NCBI RefSeq assembly: GCF_016908325.1
Contig: NZ_JAFBDR010000010.1
Location: 79,679-143,678, forward strand
Direction of reading: 5' to 3'
DNA from: Aquibacillus albus
GTDB taxonomy: Bacteria > Bacillota > Bacilli > Bacillales > Amphibacillaceae
Length of the DNA stretch: 64,000 nucleotides
The stretch's first letter is position 1. The number at the start of each line of letters is the position of its first letter. This document shows positions 7,730-15,229 of the stretch, one piece after another. The translations under genes were made by a program, and so were the position numbers. Under the pieces are notes generated by a model. It was not told the DNA's origin. It did no database searches and saw only the letters and a program-made list of their open reading frames with translations.

Positions 7730-8833
7730 TTAAGAAATGGGTGAAGTAACTTTTGGTTCTTTTAATACATCAATAATTTTACGAAACAGATTTAAATCCT
7801 CTTTATAATCTTCCGGAGTTGTTTTAGGAATCATTCCTTTTGTTACTACATCATATAAGTATTCTAGTTCATGGGTATATGGATCTTTAAATGTTGGACG
7901 TATTACCTTTTCTTGATAGTTTCCATCAATTGTCTCCTTAATTATCAAGTTTGTAGGTAAATGACGAATATAAGGGTTATCGTATTGAACTTTTATTTGT
8001 TTATTTTGACCAAACACTTCAATGTGAGCATCAAATCTAATAATATTGTCAACTCCCGTTTCAAAACTTGCATAAAAATTATCGTACTGAAAAACGGCAT
8101 TGATAAATCGTCCACCATTCCACTGAGATGCAGAAGCTACTCTATTTGGAACTCCAATTATTTCTCTCATCGCTGATAGATCATGGCTGCTTAACCCACA
8201 AAGTAAACGATAAGCTGAAGCTAATTCCTTGGTGGCACCCTCCCCAATTGCTTCTGCTACCATACTTTTTGCTCGATCTTCCTTCTCATTGATTACTTCC
8301 TGTGGAATATCATTAAATCGATACACGTTGCTACTTTGTTCAATGAACAAGCTATTTTGTCCAATAATATCCCGAATTTTGGCATAGTTAATTCGGGACA
8401 AATCTTGGACTTCTTTTATTGCTGCTGTAAAGGCTGGAGCAAACCTTCTCATATAGCCAACCATGACTTGAACGCCATACTTGTCTCGAGCATTAATAAT
8501 CGCATCTGCATCTGATTGAGTAAGACACATTGGTTTTTCAACTAATACATGTTTTTGGTTTTCTATAGCAGATATTACAGATTCAGTATGGTATTCATCA
8601 CTATTTAAAACAAATACTACGTCTAAATCCTCCTGTCTAGTTAGTTGTTTAGAATCATTATATAAATTTGTAACCCTATATTTTTCACCCATCGTATCTA
8701 ATAGCTGTTGTGAAATGTCACATAAAGCTGAAATTTGATATCGATGAGATAGCGACTCTAAAATAGGTAAGTGGATAATCTGCGCTACTTCCCCTAAACC
8801 AATGACACCAACCTTTAATTTTCTTGCCGTCAT
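7730..8833 (-). CDS. Gfo/Idh/MocA-family NAD(P)-dependent oxidoreductase
   Basis: A 367-residue protein. The N-terminal Rossmann domain shows GVIGLGEVAQIIHLP (dinucleotide loop) and the family motif EKP in HVLVEKPMCLT near residue 98; the C-terminal half is the usual alpha/beta domain. Members oxidise sugars, inositols or related polyols. The start has AAGGAG at good spacing. A cre-like site lies about 50 nt upstream, and the nucleoside hydrolase upstream on the same strand has its own. The pair may belong to one carbohydrate or nucleoside catabolic group, but the actual substrate cannot be read from the sequence. Confidence 0.88.
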   Translation of the reverse strand: MTARKLKVGVIGLGEVAQIIHLPILESLSHRYQISALCDISQQLLDTMGEKYRVTNLYNDSKQLTRQEDLDVVFVLNSDEYHTESVISAIENQKHVLVEKPMCLTQSDADAIINARDKYGVQVMVGYMRRFAPAFTAAIKEVQDLSRINYAKIRDIIGQNSLFIEQSSNVYRFNDIPQEVINEKEDRAKSMVAEAIGEGATKELASAYRLLCGLSSHDLSAMREIIGVPNRVASASQWNGGRFINAVFQYDNFYASFETGVDNIIRFDAHIEVFGQNKQIKVQYDNPYIRHLPTNLIIKETIDGNYQEKVIRPTFKDPYTHELEYLYDVVTKGMIPKTTPEDYKEDLNLFRKIIDVLKEPKVTSPIS

Positions 8834-8883
8834 AAATCCACTCCTTACTTTTCATTTACTCTTAGTATCATTCATCACCAACA

Positions 8884-8897
8884 TTAAAACGCTTACA
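8884..8897. promoter_or_regulatory. cre-like site before the oxidoreductase gene
   Basis: On the minus strand TGTAAGCGTTTTAA matches TGWAANCGNTNWCA except at position 13. It lies about 50 nt upstream of the start. Catabolite repression is inferred. Confidence 0.5.
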
Positions 8898-9006
8898 TAA
8901 TTTTTGTATAAAGGACTTTGAACTAACTTTGAAGGCTGCTTTAAAGTAATAGTATTGCTGTACAGGCTATTTGTCTTCACAAAAAAATTAGAATTTCACC
9001 TCCATT

Positions 9007-9933
9007 CTAAGCCTGACTCTTTGCCAGCTTCATAAATAAATCCTTAAAAATAACATCACGATTCACATGATGAGCATATCTCATAAAATGTCTTGAGGAA
9101 TCAAAGCTCCAGGTTACTTGATCCGTTAAAATGGGACTATGAACCAACTGCGTTGGCACAGCTTTATCATTATGAATAAGGTATGCAATAGCAGAAATAT
9201 CCCAAATGACCTTCGAATAGGCAAAATGATCATCATGATAATCTTTAAATCTCTTAGCCAAGAAATCTCCAATAGCACCTTTACCTGCTACAAAATTCTC
9301 TACCTCTGAAAGTGTTGTATGCAGATGAGAAGTTACTCCCATACAAGGTATTTGAACCAATGGAACACCAGAATTAAATACTACTTGCGCGGACAAAACA
9401 TCCTGCTTTAAATTGAATTCCTTTGTATCAGGCCAGTGCAAAGCATTTCCACCTAGCCATACAACAACAATTTTTCCAACGATTTTCGGCTCAATTAAAA
9501 TAGCTGAAGCAATGTTGGTAATTGCCCCTATTGCAACAACATACAATGGAGAATCCTCTGTTGCAGTCATAGCCCGATTAACTAAATCTAATGCTGCTTC
9601 ACTGTGATATGGATGTTCTGAACTTTGCAAATAACCTCTAGATCCCTTATATACAAAGTTTTCAGAAGATACATTTATTCGCTGTAAGATTCTTAATATT
9701 TCGTCATAACTTTTTTCCATCCCGTCTTCAGGTCCAGATGACTTACTATTATGAAAAGGTGCAGCATAGATTGCCTCCACATCTAATTGATCTTGTGATT
9801 GAAGCGCATACACTATTGCAAATTGGTCATCAACTTCATTAAACGTATCTGTATCAAGAACCATACGAACTTTTGAAGTAGGTGGCGTTAACTTTTTTAG
9901 CGTCGCTTCATCTTTCATTTTAGGAAAATTCAT
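9007..9933 (-). CDS. nucleoside hydrolase (IUNH family)
   Basis: A 308-residue protein with a calcium-binding N-terminal aspartate cluster as DTDTFNEVDDQFAI (residues ~27-40), a variant of the classical DTDxGxDD motif. It would split the N-glycosidic bond of nucleosides, or of a nucleoside-like compound, to ribose and base. The DTDTFNEVDD variant marks a divergent subgroup often found in sugar catabolic clusters, so a non-classical substrate is possible. The start has AAGGAGAG upstream. A cre-like site lies about 30 nt before the start. The oxidoreductase downstream on the same strand is 173 nt away. Confidence 0.85.
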   Translation of the reverse strand: MNFPKMKDEATLKKLTPPTSKVRMVLDTDTFNEVDDQFAIVYALQSQDQLDVEAIYAAPFHNSKSSGPEDGMEKSYDEILRILQRINVSSENFVYKGSRGYLQSSEHPYHSEAALDLVNRAMTATEDSPLYVVAIGAITNIASAILIEPKIVGKIVVVWLGGNALHWPDTKEFNLKQDVLSAQVVFNSGVPLVQIPCMGVTSHLHTTLSEVENFVAGKGAIGDFLAKRFKDYHDDHFAYSKVIWDISAIAYLIHNDKAVPTQLVHSPILTDQVTWSFDSSRHFMRYAHHVNRDVIFKDLFMKLAKSQA

Positions 9934-9961
9934 TCTTATACTCTCCTTTTATTTTACTATA

Positions 9962-9975
9962 AGTAATCGTTTACA
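9962..9975. promoter_or_regulatory. cre-like site before the nucleoside hydrolase gene
   Basis: On the minus strand TGTAAACGATTACT differs from the cre consensus only at the last base. It lies between the likely promoter and the ribosome site, which would suit repression. Confidence 0.55.
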
Positions 9976-10219
9976 TACCTTATATTAAGAAGATTTTAAA
10001 TTAGAACCAAAAAATTAATTATGATGTTTTTTAGCTTCATTATATTTCTGATGTAGTTGATAAAATGATAGAAGGTGGTTAATACATAATGAACTACGAA
10101 TAAGCACTAGTTTTCTAAAGTTATAGGTGAGTAGCCTGGGTTTGTGAACATAAGTTATATCATTGATTCAATGGTTTCACATCAAATTGTGTCTTACTTA
10201 CAAAGAAAGTGATATACAC

Positions 10220-10239
10220 CGGACTTGTCCCTCTGTCCC
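10220..10239. repeat. short palindromic repeat
   Basis: GGACTTGTCCCTCTGTCCC, the reverse-orientation relative of the GGGACA...GTCCC repeats at 4027 and 7695. It lies in the 438-nt gap between the nucleoside hydrolase and xylanase genes. Confidence 0.5.
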
Positions 10240-10270
10240 ATAAAAACTTACCATAAGGCACAATACTTAG

Positions 10271-10299
10271 TTTACCGAATGAATGAAGTTTGGTAAAAT
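10271..10299 (+). promoter_or_regulatory. promoter of the xylanase gene
   Basis: TTTACC (10271-10276), a 17-bp spacer and TAAAAT (10294-10299). The same segment contains a TTTACC...GGTAAA inverted repeat that could be a regulator site. A cre-like dyad follows directly. Confidence 0.5.
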
Positions 10300-10314
10300 T
10301 TAGATAAGAAAACA

Positions 10315-10328
10315 AGAAAGCGTTTTCT
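10315..10328. promoter_or_regulatory. cre-like dyad in the xylanase leader
   Basis: AGAAAGCGTTTTCT has the GCG core and AGAAA/TTTCT arms of a catabolite-response element. It lies just downstream of the probable -10 box and 44 nt before the start codon, a position typical of CcpA roadblock repression of xylan genes. Confidence 0.6.
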
Positions 10329-10371
10329 TTAATAAAACTGCGCGTAACAGTTATAAAATGGAGGGAATTTA

Positions 10372-11607
10372 ATGGGAAAGACAAATGGATTGGAACACCG
10401 TATGGCGAGCAAGACAATCAAATTAGTGGATGTTTCAGGAAATCCTGTTGCAGGAAAGGAAGTGTCCCTTAACCAGACAAACCATAAGTTTCTATTTGGC
10501 AGCGGCATTTTCGATGTAGTAGACGTAGCAAACAAAAGTGTACCAGCAGACAAACTTGCTTTTTTGGAAGAAAAACTAGAAAAGTTTTTAGATGTATTTA
10601 ACTTTGGAACACTACCATTCTATTGGGGAAGATTCGAGCCTGAAAAAGGAAAACCTCAGACGAAAGAATTAAAGGCTGCTGCACAGTGGTTAAAGGAAAG
10701 AAACGTAGCAGTGAAAGGACACCCTCTTTGCTGGCACACCGTAACTGCTCCATGGCTTCTCGATATGAGCAATGAAGAAATCCTGAAAACACAGTTTGCT
10801 AGAATTGAACGAGAAGTATCCGACTTCAAAGGATTAGTCGATATGTGGGATGTACTCAATGAAGTTGTGATCATGCCAATTTTTGATAAGTATGACAATG
10901 GGATTACAAGAATTAGTAAAGATCTTGGTCGTGTTGGTATTGTTAAAGAAATGTTTGCAAAAGCACGTGAATCCAATCCTGGCGCGACACTATTATTAAA
11001 TGACTTTAATACATCGATTAACTATGAAATCTTAATTGATGGATGTTTACATGCAGGTGTTCCAATTGATGCGATTGGCATTCAGTCTCATCAGCATCAG
11101 GGATATTGGGGGCGTGAGAAATTAGAGGAAGTATTAGATCGCTTCTCACATTTTGGTCTTCCGATTCACTTCACAGAAAACACATTAACATCCGGACATA
11201 TCATGCCACCTGACATTGAAGACCTGAATGATTATCAGATTCCAGAATGGCCATCGACACCAGAATTTGAAGAACGTCAGGCAAAAGAAGTCGAAGAAAT
11301 GTATTCTATTTTATTTAAACATCCTCAGGTAGAAGCCATTACAAACTGGTCCTTCAGTGATGATGGTGCATGGCTAGGTGCTCCTGCTGGATTTATCCGA
11401 AAAGATAATACCCCTAAACCAGCTTATGAAGTATTAAAGAAACTAATCAAAGATGACTGGCATACCAATGTGACAAGTAAAACAGATGACAACGGAAACC
11501 TTTCATTTGAAGGATTCCTTGGTGATTATGATCTTGTTTGTGGAGATAAGAAAGTAAGCTTTCAATTAGATCAAGAGGCTGAAGAAACAGTTCAGATCGT
11601 AGTGTAA
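10372..11607 (+). CDS. GH10 endo-1,4-beta-xylanase, apparently cytoplasmic
   Basis: A 411-residue protein with a GH10 barrel: GHPLCWH (substrate-binding His-Trp), WDVLNEV with the acid/base Glu near residue 163, and IHFTENTL with the nucleophile Glu near residue 265. The first ~40 residues and the last ~50 (DDNGNLSFEGFLGDYDLVC) look like small beta segments resembling a carbohydrate-associated domain. There is no signal peptide or membrane anchor, so it probably cleaves xylo-oligosaccharides inside the cell after uptake, as known for intracellular GH10 enzymes. The ribosome site GGAGG lies 8 nt from the ATG. A cre-like dyad and a promoter precede it and a clear terminator follows. It stands alone: no xylosidase or transporter lies nearby. 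Confidence 0.9.
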   Translation: MGKTNGLEHRMASKTIKLVDVSGNPVAGKEVSLNQTNHKFLFGSGIFDVVDVANKSVPADKLAFLEEKLEKFLDVFNFGTLPFYWGRFEPEKGKPQTKELKAAAQWLKERNVAVKGHPLCWHTVTAPWLLDMSNEEILKTQFARIEREVSDFKGLVDMWDVLNEVVIMPIFDKYDNGITRISKDLGRVGIVKEMFAKARESNPGATLLLNDFNTSINYEILIDGCLHAGVPIDAIGIQSHQHQGYWGREKLEEVLDRFSHFGLPIHFTENTLTSGHIMPPDIEDLNDYQIPEWPSTPEFEERQAKEVEEMYSILFKHPQVEAITNWSFSDDGAWLGAPAGFIRKDNTPKPAYEVLKKLIKDDWHTNVTSKTDDNGNLSFEGFLGDYDLVCGDKKVSFQLDQEAEETVQIVV

Positions 11608-11752
11608 TTAATAGCAACGAACGGTAGTAACGACATGATCTATTTGAGAATACCTGTCTTCGGATCTTGTATATTTATCTGTTTAAAGTCCTTTGGTAGT
11701 TGATTTATGTACTTATATTAGCGACCCACTAAAAATCAAAGAAACCTCTTAT

Positions 11753-11782
11753 AAAAGGCGCTTTTTAGCTAAGGCGCCTTTT
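11753..11782 (+). terminator. terminator after the xylanase gene
   Basis: AAAAGGCGC (11753-11761) pairs with GCGCCTTTT (11774-11782) across a 12-nt loop, with T-rich sequence after. It lies about 145 nt past the xylanase stop. Confidence 0.8.
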
Positions 11783-11888
11783 AATCATTTATATATGTCT
11801 CCTCTACTACCTGCGGAAATAACGTAAAGTTCCAGCATAAATACCCTTCAGTTTCATATAAATGAACTAATCATAATAGACTGGGGGA

Positions 11889-12308
11889 ATGATGATGACA
11901 AATGAATTAGAGGTGGAGAAATCCTTTGAACTATCGGAGGAAATATTAAAGAAATACTATGATTTAAACATCCAGAAAAAAGAATTAGAGAAAGAAATGA
12001 ATCAGATCAAAAAACAAATTCATAACTACTTAGATGAAAGCATTGGAAAAGAACAAAAAGGTGAAGTGAAACGAGGGAAATATAAGGCACAGCGCACCAT
12101 TCGCTCTTCCGTTAATTACGATGAAGAGAAGACAGTACAAAAATTGGAAGAATTAAATTTAGAAGACTTTACCTTACTAGTAAAACGACCAGATATAGAA
12201 AAACTAGAAGCTGCAATTAAAATCGATTTAGTTAAAGAAGATGAGTTCGTGGATTGTAAAACGAATAGGTTGTCTCAAGCTATCACCGTTAAGGAATTAA
12301 GCTTATAG
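11889..12308 (+). CDS. conserved-looking hypothetical protein with N-terminal coiled coil
   Basis: 139 residues, not recognised. Residues ~15-55 are a charged helix with heptad-like spacing (KKYYDLNIQKKELEKEMNQI), probably coiled coil. The rest is an alpha/beta region with RTIRSSVNYDEEKTVQKL and many acidic residues. No membrane segment or signal peptide. Three consecutive ATGs begin the frame; GGGGG is best spaced for the third (11895). It lies between two strong terminators, so it is a single-gene unit. The coding frame is convincing from its composition and ribosome site; the function is unknown. Confidence 0.7.
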   Translation: MMMTNELEVEKSFELSEEILKKYYDLNIQKKELEKEMNQIKKQIHNYLDESIGKEQKGEVKRGKYKAQRTIRSSVNYDEEKTVQKLEELNLEDFTLLVKRPDIEKLEAAIKIDLVKEDEFVDCKTNRLSQAITVKELSL

Positions 12309-12372
12309 ATACTAGAATAGAAAAACGATTGTGCGACACGGGGACAGGTTCCATCTCTCTTCCTGTAAACGT

Positions 12373-12404
12373 AAATAAGACGAAGGAGTCCCTTCGTCTT
12401 ATTT
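12373..12404. terminator. bidirectional terminator
   Basis: A perfect 14-bp stem, AAATAAGACGAAGG with CCTTCGTCTTATTT, and a 4-nt loop between two convergent genes, with A/T tracts on both sides. It serves both the hypothetical gene and the exporter gene. Confidence 0.85.
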
Positions 12405-12412
12405 CATGTTAA

Positions 12413-13642
12413 CTATAAATCATTATTGATCATTTGTTTTGTAGCCTCTACTTTAAATGGAGCTTTTCGAACTAATACAAAATAGGATAAAAATGCTAAA
12501 AAGCTTGCTGAAGCGATAACAATCCCCATCGGAATAGCTGTATCTTCTCCTGCTATTCCCGCAAGAGGAGCAATGAAAGATCCGAGCACAAACGGCAATA
12601 CACCTAGTAATGCAGATGCACTTCCTGCAATATGTCCCTTTGTTTCGATAGCCAATGAAAAACAAGATGTTGCAATAATACTGATGGAAGTTACGAGAAA
12701 GAAAATAGGAACGGCAACAAATACTAATGGTGCTTTTAAAAGAAGAGCCATAAGCAATAAAATAGCAGCAGAATTAGACATAGTTAAACCTATCTTCAAA
12801 AAAGTTTTCTCCGAAACAGCCGATACTCGCCCAACCATTTGAGTACCAATGATTAATCCAAAACCATTTACACCAAATAAGAAACTAAATACTTGAGGCG
12901 AAACTCCATAAATATTTTGATAAACAAAAGGAATACCGGCTACATAAGCAAAAATTCCGGCAATCGTAAAACCTTGTGCAAAAGCATAACCTGTAAATTC
13001 ACGGTCCTTTAATAAGGAGCCAAAATTGCCGACCACTTGCTTAAAATTGCTTGGTATACGCTTTTCCGTTGGTAATGTTTCTTCCAGCTTCAATGAAACA
13101 GCCAGAGTTAAAATCAAACTTACGCACGCCAAGACAACGAAAACCACATGCCAATTTGCAAAAGAGAGAATAGCACCGCCTAGTACCGGTGCAACAATTG
13201 GACCGAGATTTCCGATCAACATCAAGTTAGCAAAAAACTTCGTTAGTTCTCTTCCACTAAAGAGATCTCGAACGATCGCTCTTGAAATAACAAGTCCACC
13301 TGCAGCTGCAAAGCCTTGTATGAAACGAGAAACGATTAAAACATAAATGTTAGGTGCTACAGCACATGTTAAAGAAGATAGCAAATATAAGCCGAGAAAA
13401 ATCAGCAATGGTTTACGGCGACCTTGCACATCACTCATTGGCCCAATGATTAACTGCCCCAAGCCTAGTCCTAACAAGCAAGTGGTTAAACTAATTTGTA
13501 CTAAGGAAGCATTTGTATGAAATTCTTCTACAATCGTTGGAAAGGAAGGCAAATACATATCTATTGTGAAAGGACCTAATATGGAAAGCGATCCCAATAG
13601 AAAAGCCAGCTGTAACCGTTTAGTCTTTGTTAATGTATCCAA
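12413..13642 (-). CDS. Bcr/CflA-family multidrug efflux MFS transporter
   Basis: A 409-residue protein with 12 predicted membrane segments. The Bcr/CflA (DHA1) subfamily pattern is clear: FTIDMYLPSFPTIVEEF in the first helix, then DVQGRRKPLLIFLGLYL between helices 2 and 3, and RFIQGFAAAGGLVISRAIVRD in helix 4. Such proteins export drugs or small metabolites with proton antiport. The start is TTG, with AAAGGGTG about 9 nt before it. A shared terminator lies right after the stop. Substrate unknown. Confidence 0.9.
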   Translation of the reverse strand: MDTLTKTKRLQLAFLLGSLSILGPFTIDMYLPSFPTIVEEFHTNASLVQISLTTCLLGLGLGQLIIGPMSDVQGRRKPLLIFLGLYLLSSLTCAVAPNIYVLIVSRFIQGFAAAGGLVISRAIVRDLFSGRELTKFFANLMLIGNLGPIVAPVLGGAILSFANWHVVFVVLACVSLILTLAVSLKLEETLPTEKRIPSNFKQVVGNFGSLLKDREFTGYAFAQGFTIAGIFAYVAGIPFVYQNIYGVSPQVFSFLFGVNGFGLIIGTQMVGRVSAVSEKTFLKIGLTMSNSAAILLLMALLLKAPLVFVAVPIFFLVTSISIIATSCFSLAIETKGHIAGSASALLGVLPFVLGSFIAPLAGIAGEDTAIPMGIVIASASFLAFLSYFVLVRKAPFKVEATKQMINNDL

Positions 13643-13789
13643 TTTTCTAACACCCTTTCTACATAGAATTTTGTATTAAACCTTATTAGTTATTAAACTT
13701 TCAATCTCTTACCACCTTAAATAGTGTATAACGTTAGAGAAAATTTTTCACTAATTATGCAATTTTATTATTTTGGTAAATGAAATATT

Positions 13790-13933
13790 AGCCTTGTTAA
13801 AGCTTGCCATAGACTATATATAGGCTACCTATTCTATTCATTTCAAGCACTTTTTCCCGGCTAAAATCCAATTTTTAGAACTTGAATCTAAGCTCAAACA
13901 ATTTATAATGTAGTTAAAGAGGAGGGATAAAAG
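13790..13933 (+). promoter_or_regulatory. leader conserved between two coiled-coil gene copies
   Basis: This stretch resembles the one before the paralogous gene at 20576: both share a TTGCCAT word, a CAGCACTTTTT/CAAGCACTTTTT block, a run like AAAATCCAAT, a CTTGAAT word and a TATAAT-type box followed by GGAGGGAT. The duplicated unit therefore includes its promoter and leader. Confidence 0.55.
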
Positions 13934-14296
13934 ATGGAAAAGACAGGGTTAAATCAAATCCTAGATGCACTTAAACTTCACGGAGAGCAGGTAAACTCAA
14001 AGTTTGACAAAATAGGCACACGTATAGACAACTTAGAAAAACAAATGAATGACCGCTTTGAACATATGGATGAACGCTTCGAACATATGGATAAACGTTT
14101 TGAAGATATGGAAGAACGTTTTGAAGATATGGAAGAACGTTTTAAACATATGGACTCGCGCTTTGATCGTGTTGAAAGTAAAATGTCTGGGTTAAGAGTT
14201 GATTTATCAGAAACCCAAGAAACTGTTGACTACTTATCCACTAAGTCGGTTCAACATGAGAAAAAGCTTCGTATCCTTTCCGAACAGCAAAAATAG
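13934..14296 (+). CDS. small coiled-coil protein, longest copy of a three-member family
   Basis: 120 residues, function unknown. After a conserved head (LNQILDALKLHGEQVNSKFD) comes a run of seven-residue units of the type DERFEHM, DKRFEDM, EERFEDM, which form a regular coiled coil. A tail, LSETQETVDYLSTKSVQHEK, follows. The repeated heptads look freshly duplicated, since adjacent units are nearly identical in DNA. The ribosome site GAGGAGGGAT is strong. Two paralogs lie at 20576 (tail lost to a repeat) and 30523 (fragment). Proteins of this shape often act as small cytosolic oligomers; no enzymatic motif is seen. Confidence 0.75.
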   Translation: MEKTGLNQILDALKLHGEQVNSKFDKIGTRIDNLEKQMNDRFEHMDERFEHMDKRFEDMEERFEDMEERFKHMDSRFDRVESKMSGLRVDLSETQETVDYLSTKSVQHEKKLRILSEQQK

Positions 14297-14597
14297 CCTC
14301 TCGCTGTGTTTCCACATATAACTAGAGCCTTCTCTTTGCCCACGAACCATACTCGGTGAAGAACAGGCTTTTTTATTTTGCAAAATACAGGTATCAGGCA
14401 CTTGCGATGGACATATATGTAACGCCTGTCCACTCTTATAATTAATGAACAACAGCAGATCGTTATCGGTTCAATTCGGGAAATAAGAAGATTAATAAAT
14501 TGAGAAGGGAAAATGGAGGTCCTCCTAATTTGGATAAATTTAAATGTAAAGTTTAAAGATATATTTGTTACAAGAGCTACTATTATCTTTCGAAGAA
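14297..14597. other. gene-free gap with a degenerate palindromic repeat
   Basis: About 300 nt without a credible gene. It holds AGGTATCAGGCAC...GCCTGTCC (about 14390-14432), with a GGACATATATGT core, a degenerate member of the dispersed hairpin family. A weak AGCCT/AGGCT T-rich hairpin may end the coiled-coil gene. Confidence 0.4.
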
Positions 14598-14924
14598 TTA
14601 TTGAGATGTTCGTAATTTGTGGATTTCCATATCATGCTTTGATACTTCATTGCGAAGGTAATCAATATCATATGCACTATTTCTTATTTCTTTCAGCAAT
14701 TCTTTATGTCTAGCTTCATTTACTTCACGATCACGCTTTGCCTCCTCCGTTAGTTGTTTTATCATTTTGGTGTTTTCATGAACCATTCTGTTGTTTTCAT
14801 GAACCACTTTGTTATTTTCTAGCACCAATTCATTATTTTCTAACACCATTTTATTACTTTTTGCTACCATCTGAATCAACTGCTCCATATGCGCTTCGAT
14901 ACGATCTAAACGTTCTTCACTCAT
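14598..14924 (-). CDS. small coiled-coil protein with repeated ENNxxV units
   Basis: 108 residues, function unknown. The first ~30 residues (SEERLDRIEAHMEQLIQMV) are helical. They are followed by six tandem seven-residue units of the form VLENNEL, VLENNKV, VHENNRM, VHENTKM, then a charged helix ending in YDIDYLRNEVSKHDMEIHKL. The DYLRNE tail resembles the DYLxTK tail of the neighbouring coiled-coil family. The ribosome site AAGGAGGTGATATA before the ATG is excellent. The regular Asn-Asn units suggest a parallel coiled coil with polar core positions. Confidence 0.75.
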   Translation of the reverse strand: MSEERLDRIEAHMEQLIQMVAKSNKMVLENNELVLENNKVVHENNRMVHENTKMIKQLTEEAKRDREVNEARHKELLKEIRNSAYDIDYLRNEVSKHDMEIHKLRTSQ

Positions 14925-15064
14925 TATATCACCTCCTTATTATTTGATTTATTATAACACAAATTTAGTGTATAAAAATCAGTTTAAAAATAAACTTTTT
15001 TCATTCGATGTCGATTCAAGGGTAGTTTGACACCATGCTATCGAATCCCTCTACCTAACGCTAA

Positions 15065-15094
15065 AAAACCCGATGGCGGTAAGCCCTCGGGTTT
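15065..15094 (-). terminator. terminator downstream of yhaN
   Basis: AAACCCGA pairs with TCGGGTTT around a GC-rich interior; on the minus strand a TTTTTT run follows. It lies about 135 nt beyond the yhaN stop and probably ends the yhaO-yhaN transcript. The rest of the gap 14925-15229 shows nothing. Confidence 0.7.
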
Positions 15095-15229
15095 ATTCCT
15101 ATTTTGTTCCATTAGATAACTAATTTGTATCCATTTCCCTTATGATATTTTACTGACTAATATCCTTGTGCTCGATTACGAGAACCAATCAATCTCTTAG
15201 TATAGATATCATCAATGAAACAGACTCCT

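Noticed and set aside
14513..14713. 66-codon plus-strand frame overlapping the ENN coiled-coil gene
   Set aside because: No ribosome site, overlaps the well-supported minus-strand gene, and shows no domain-like pattern.
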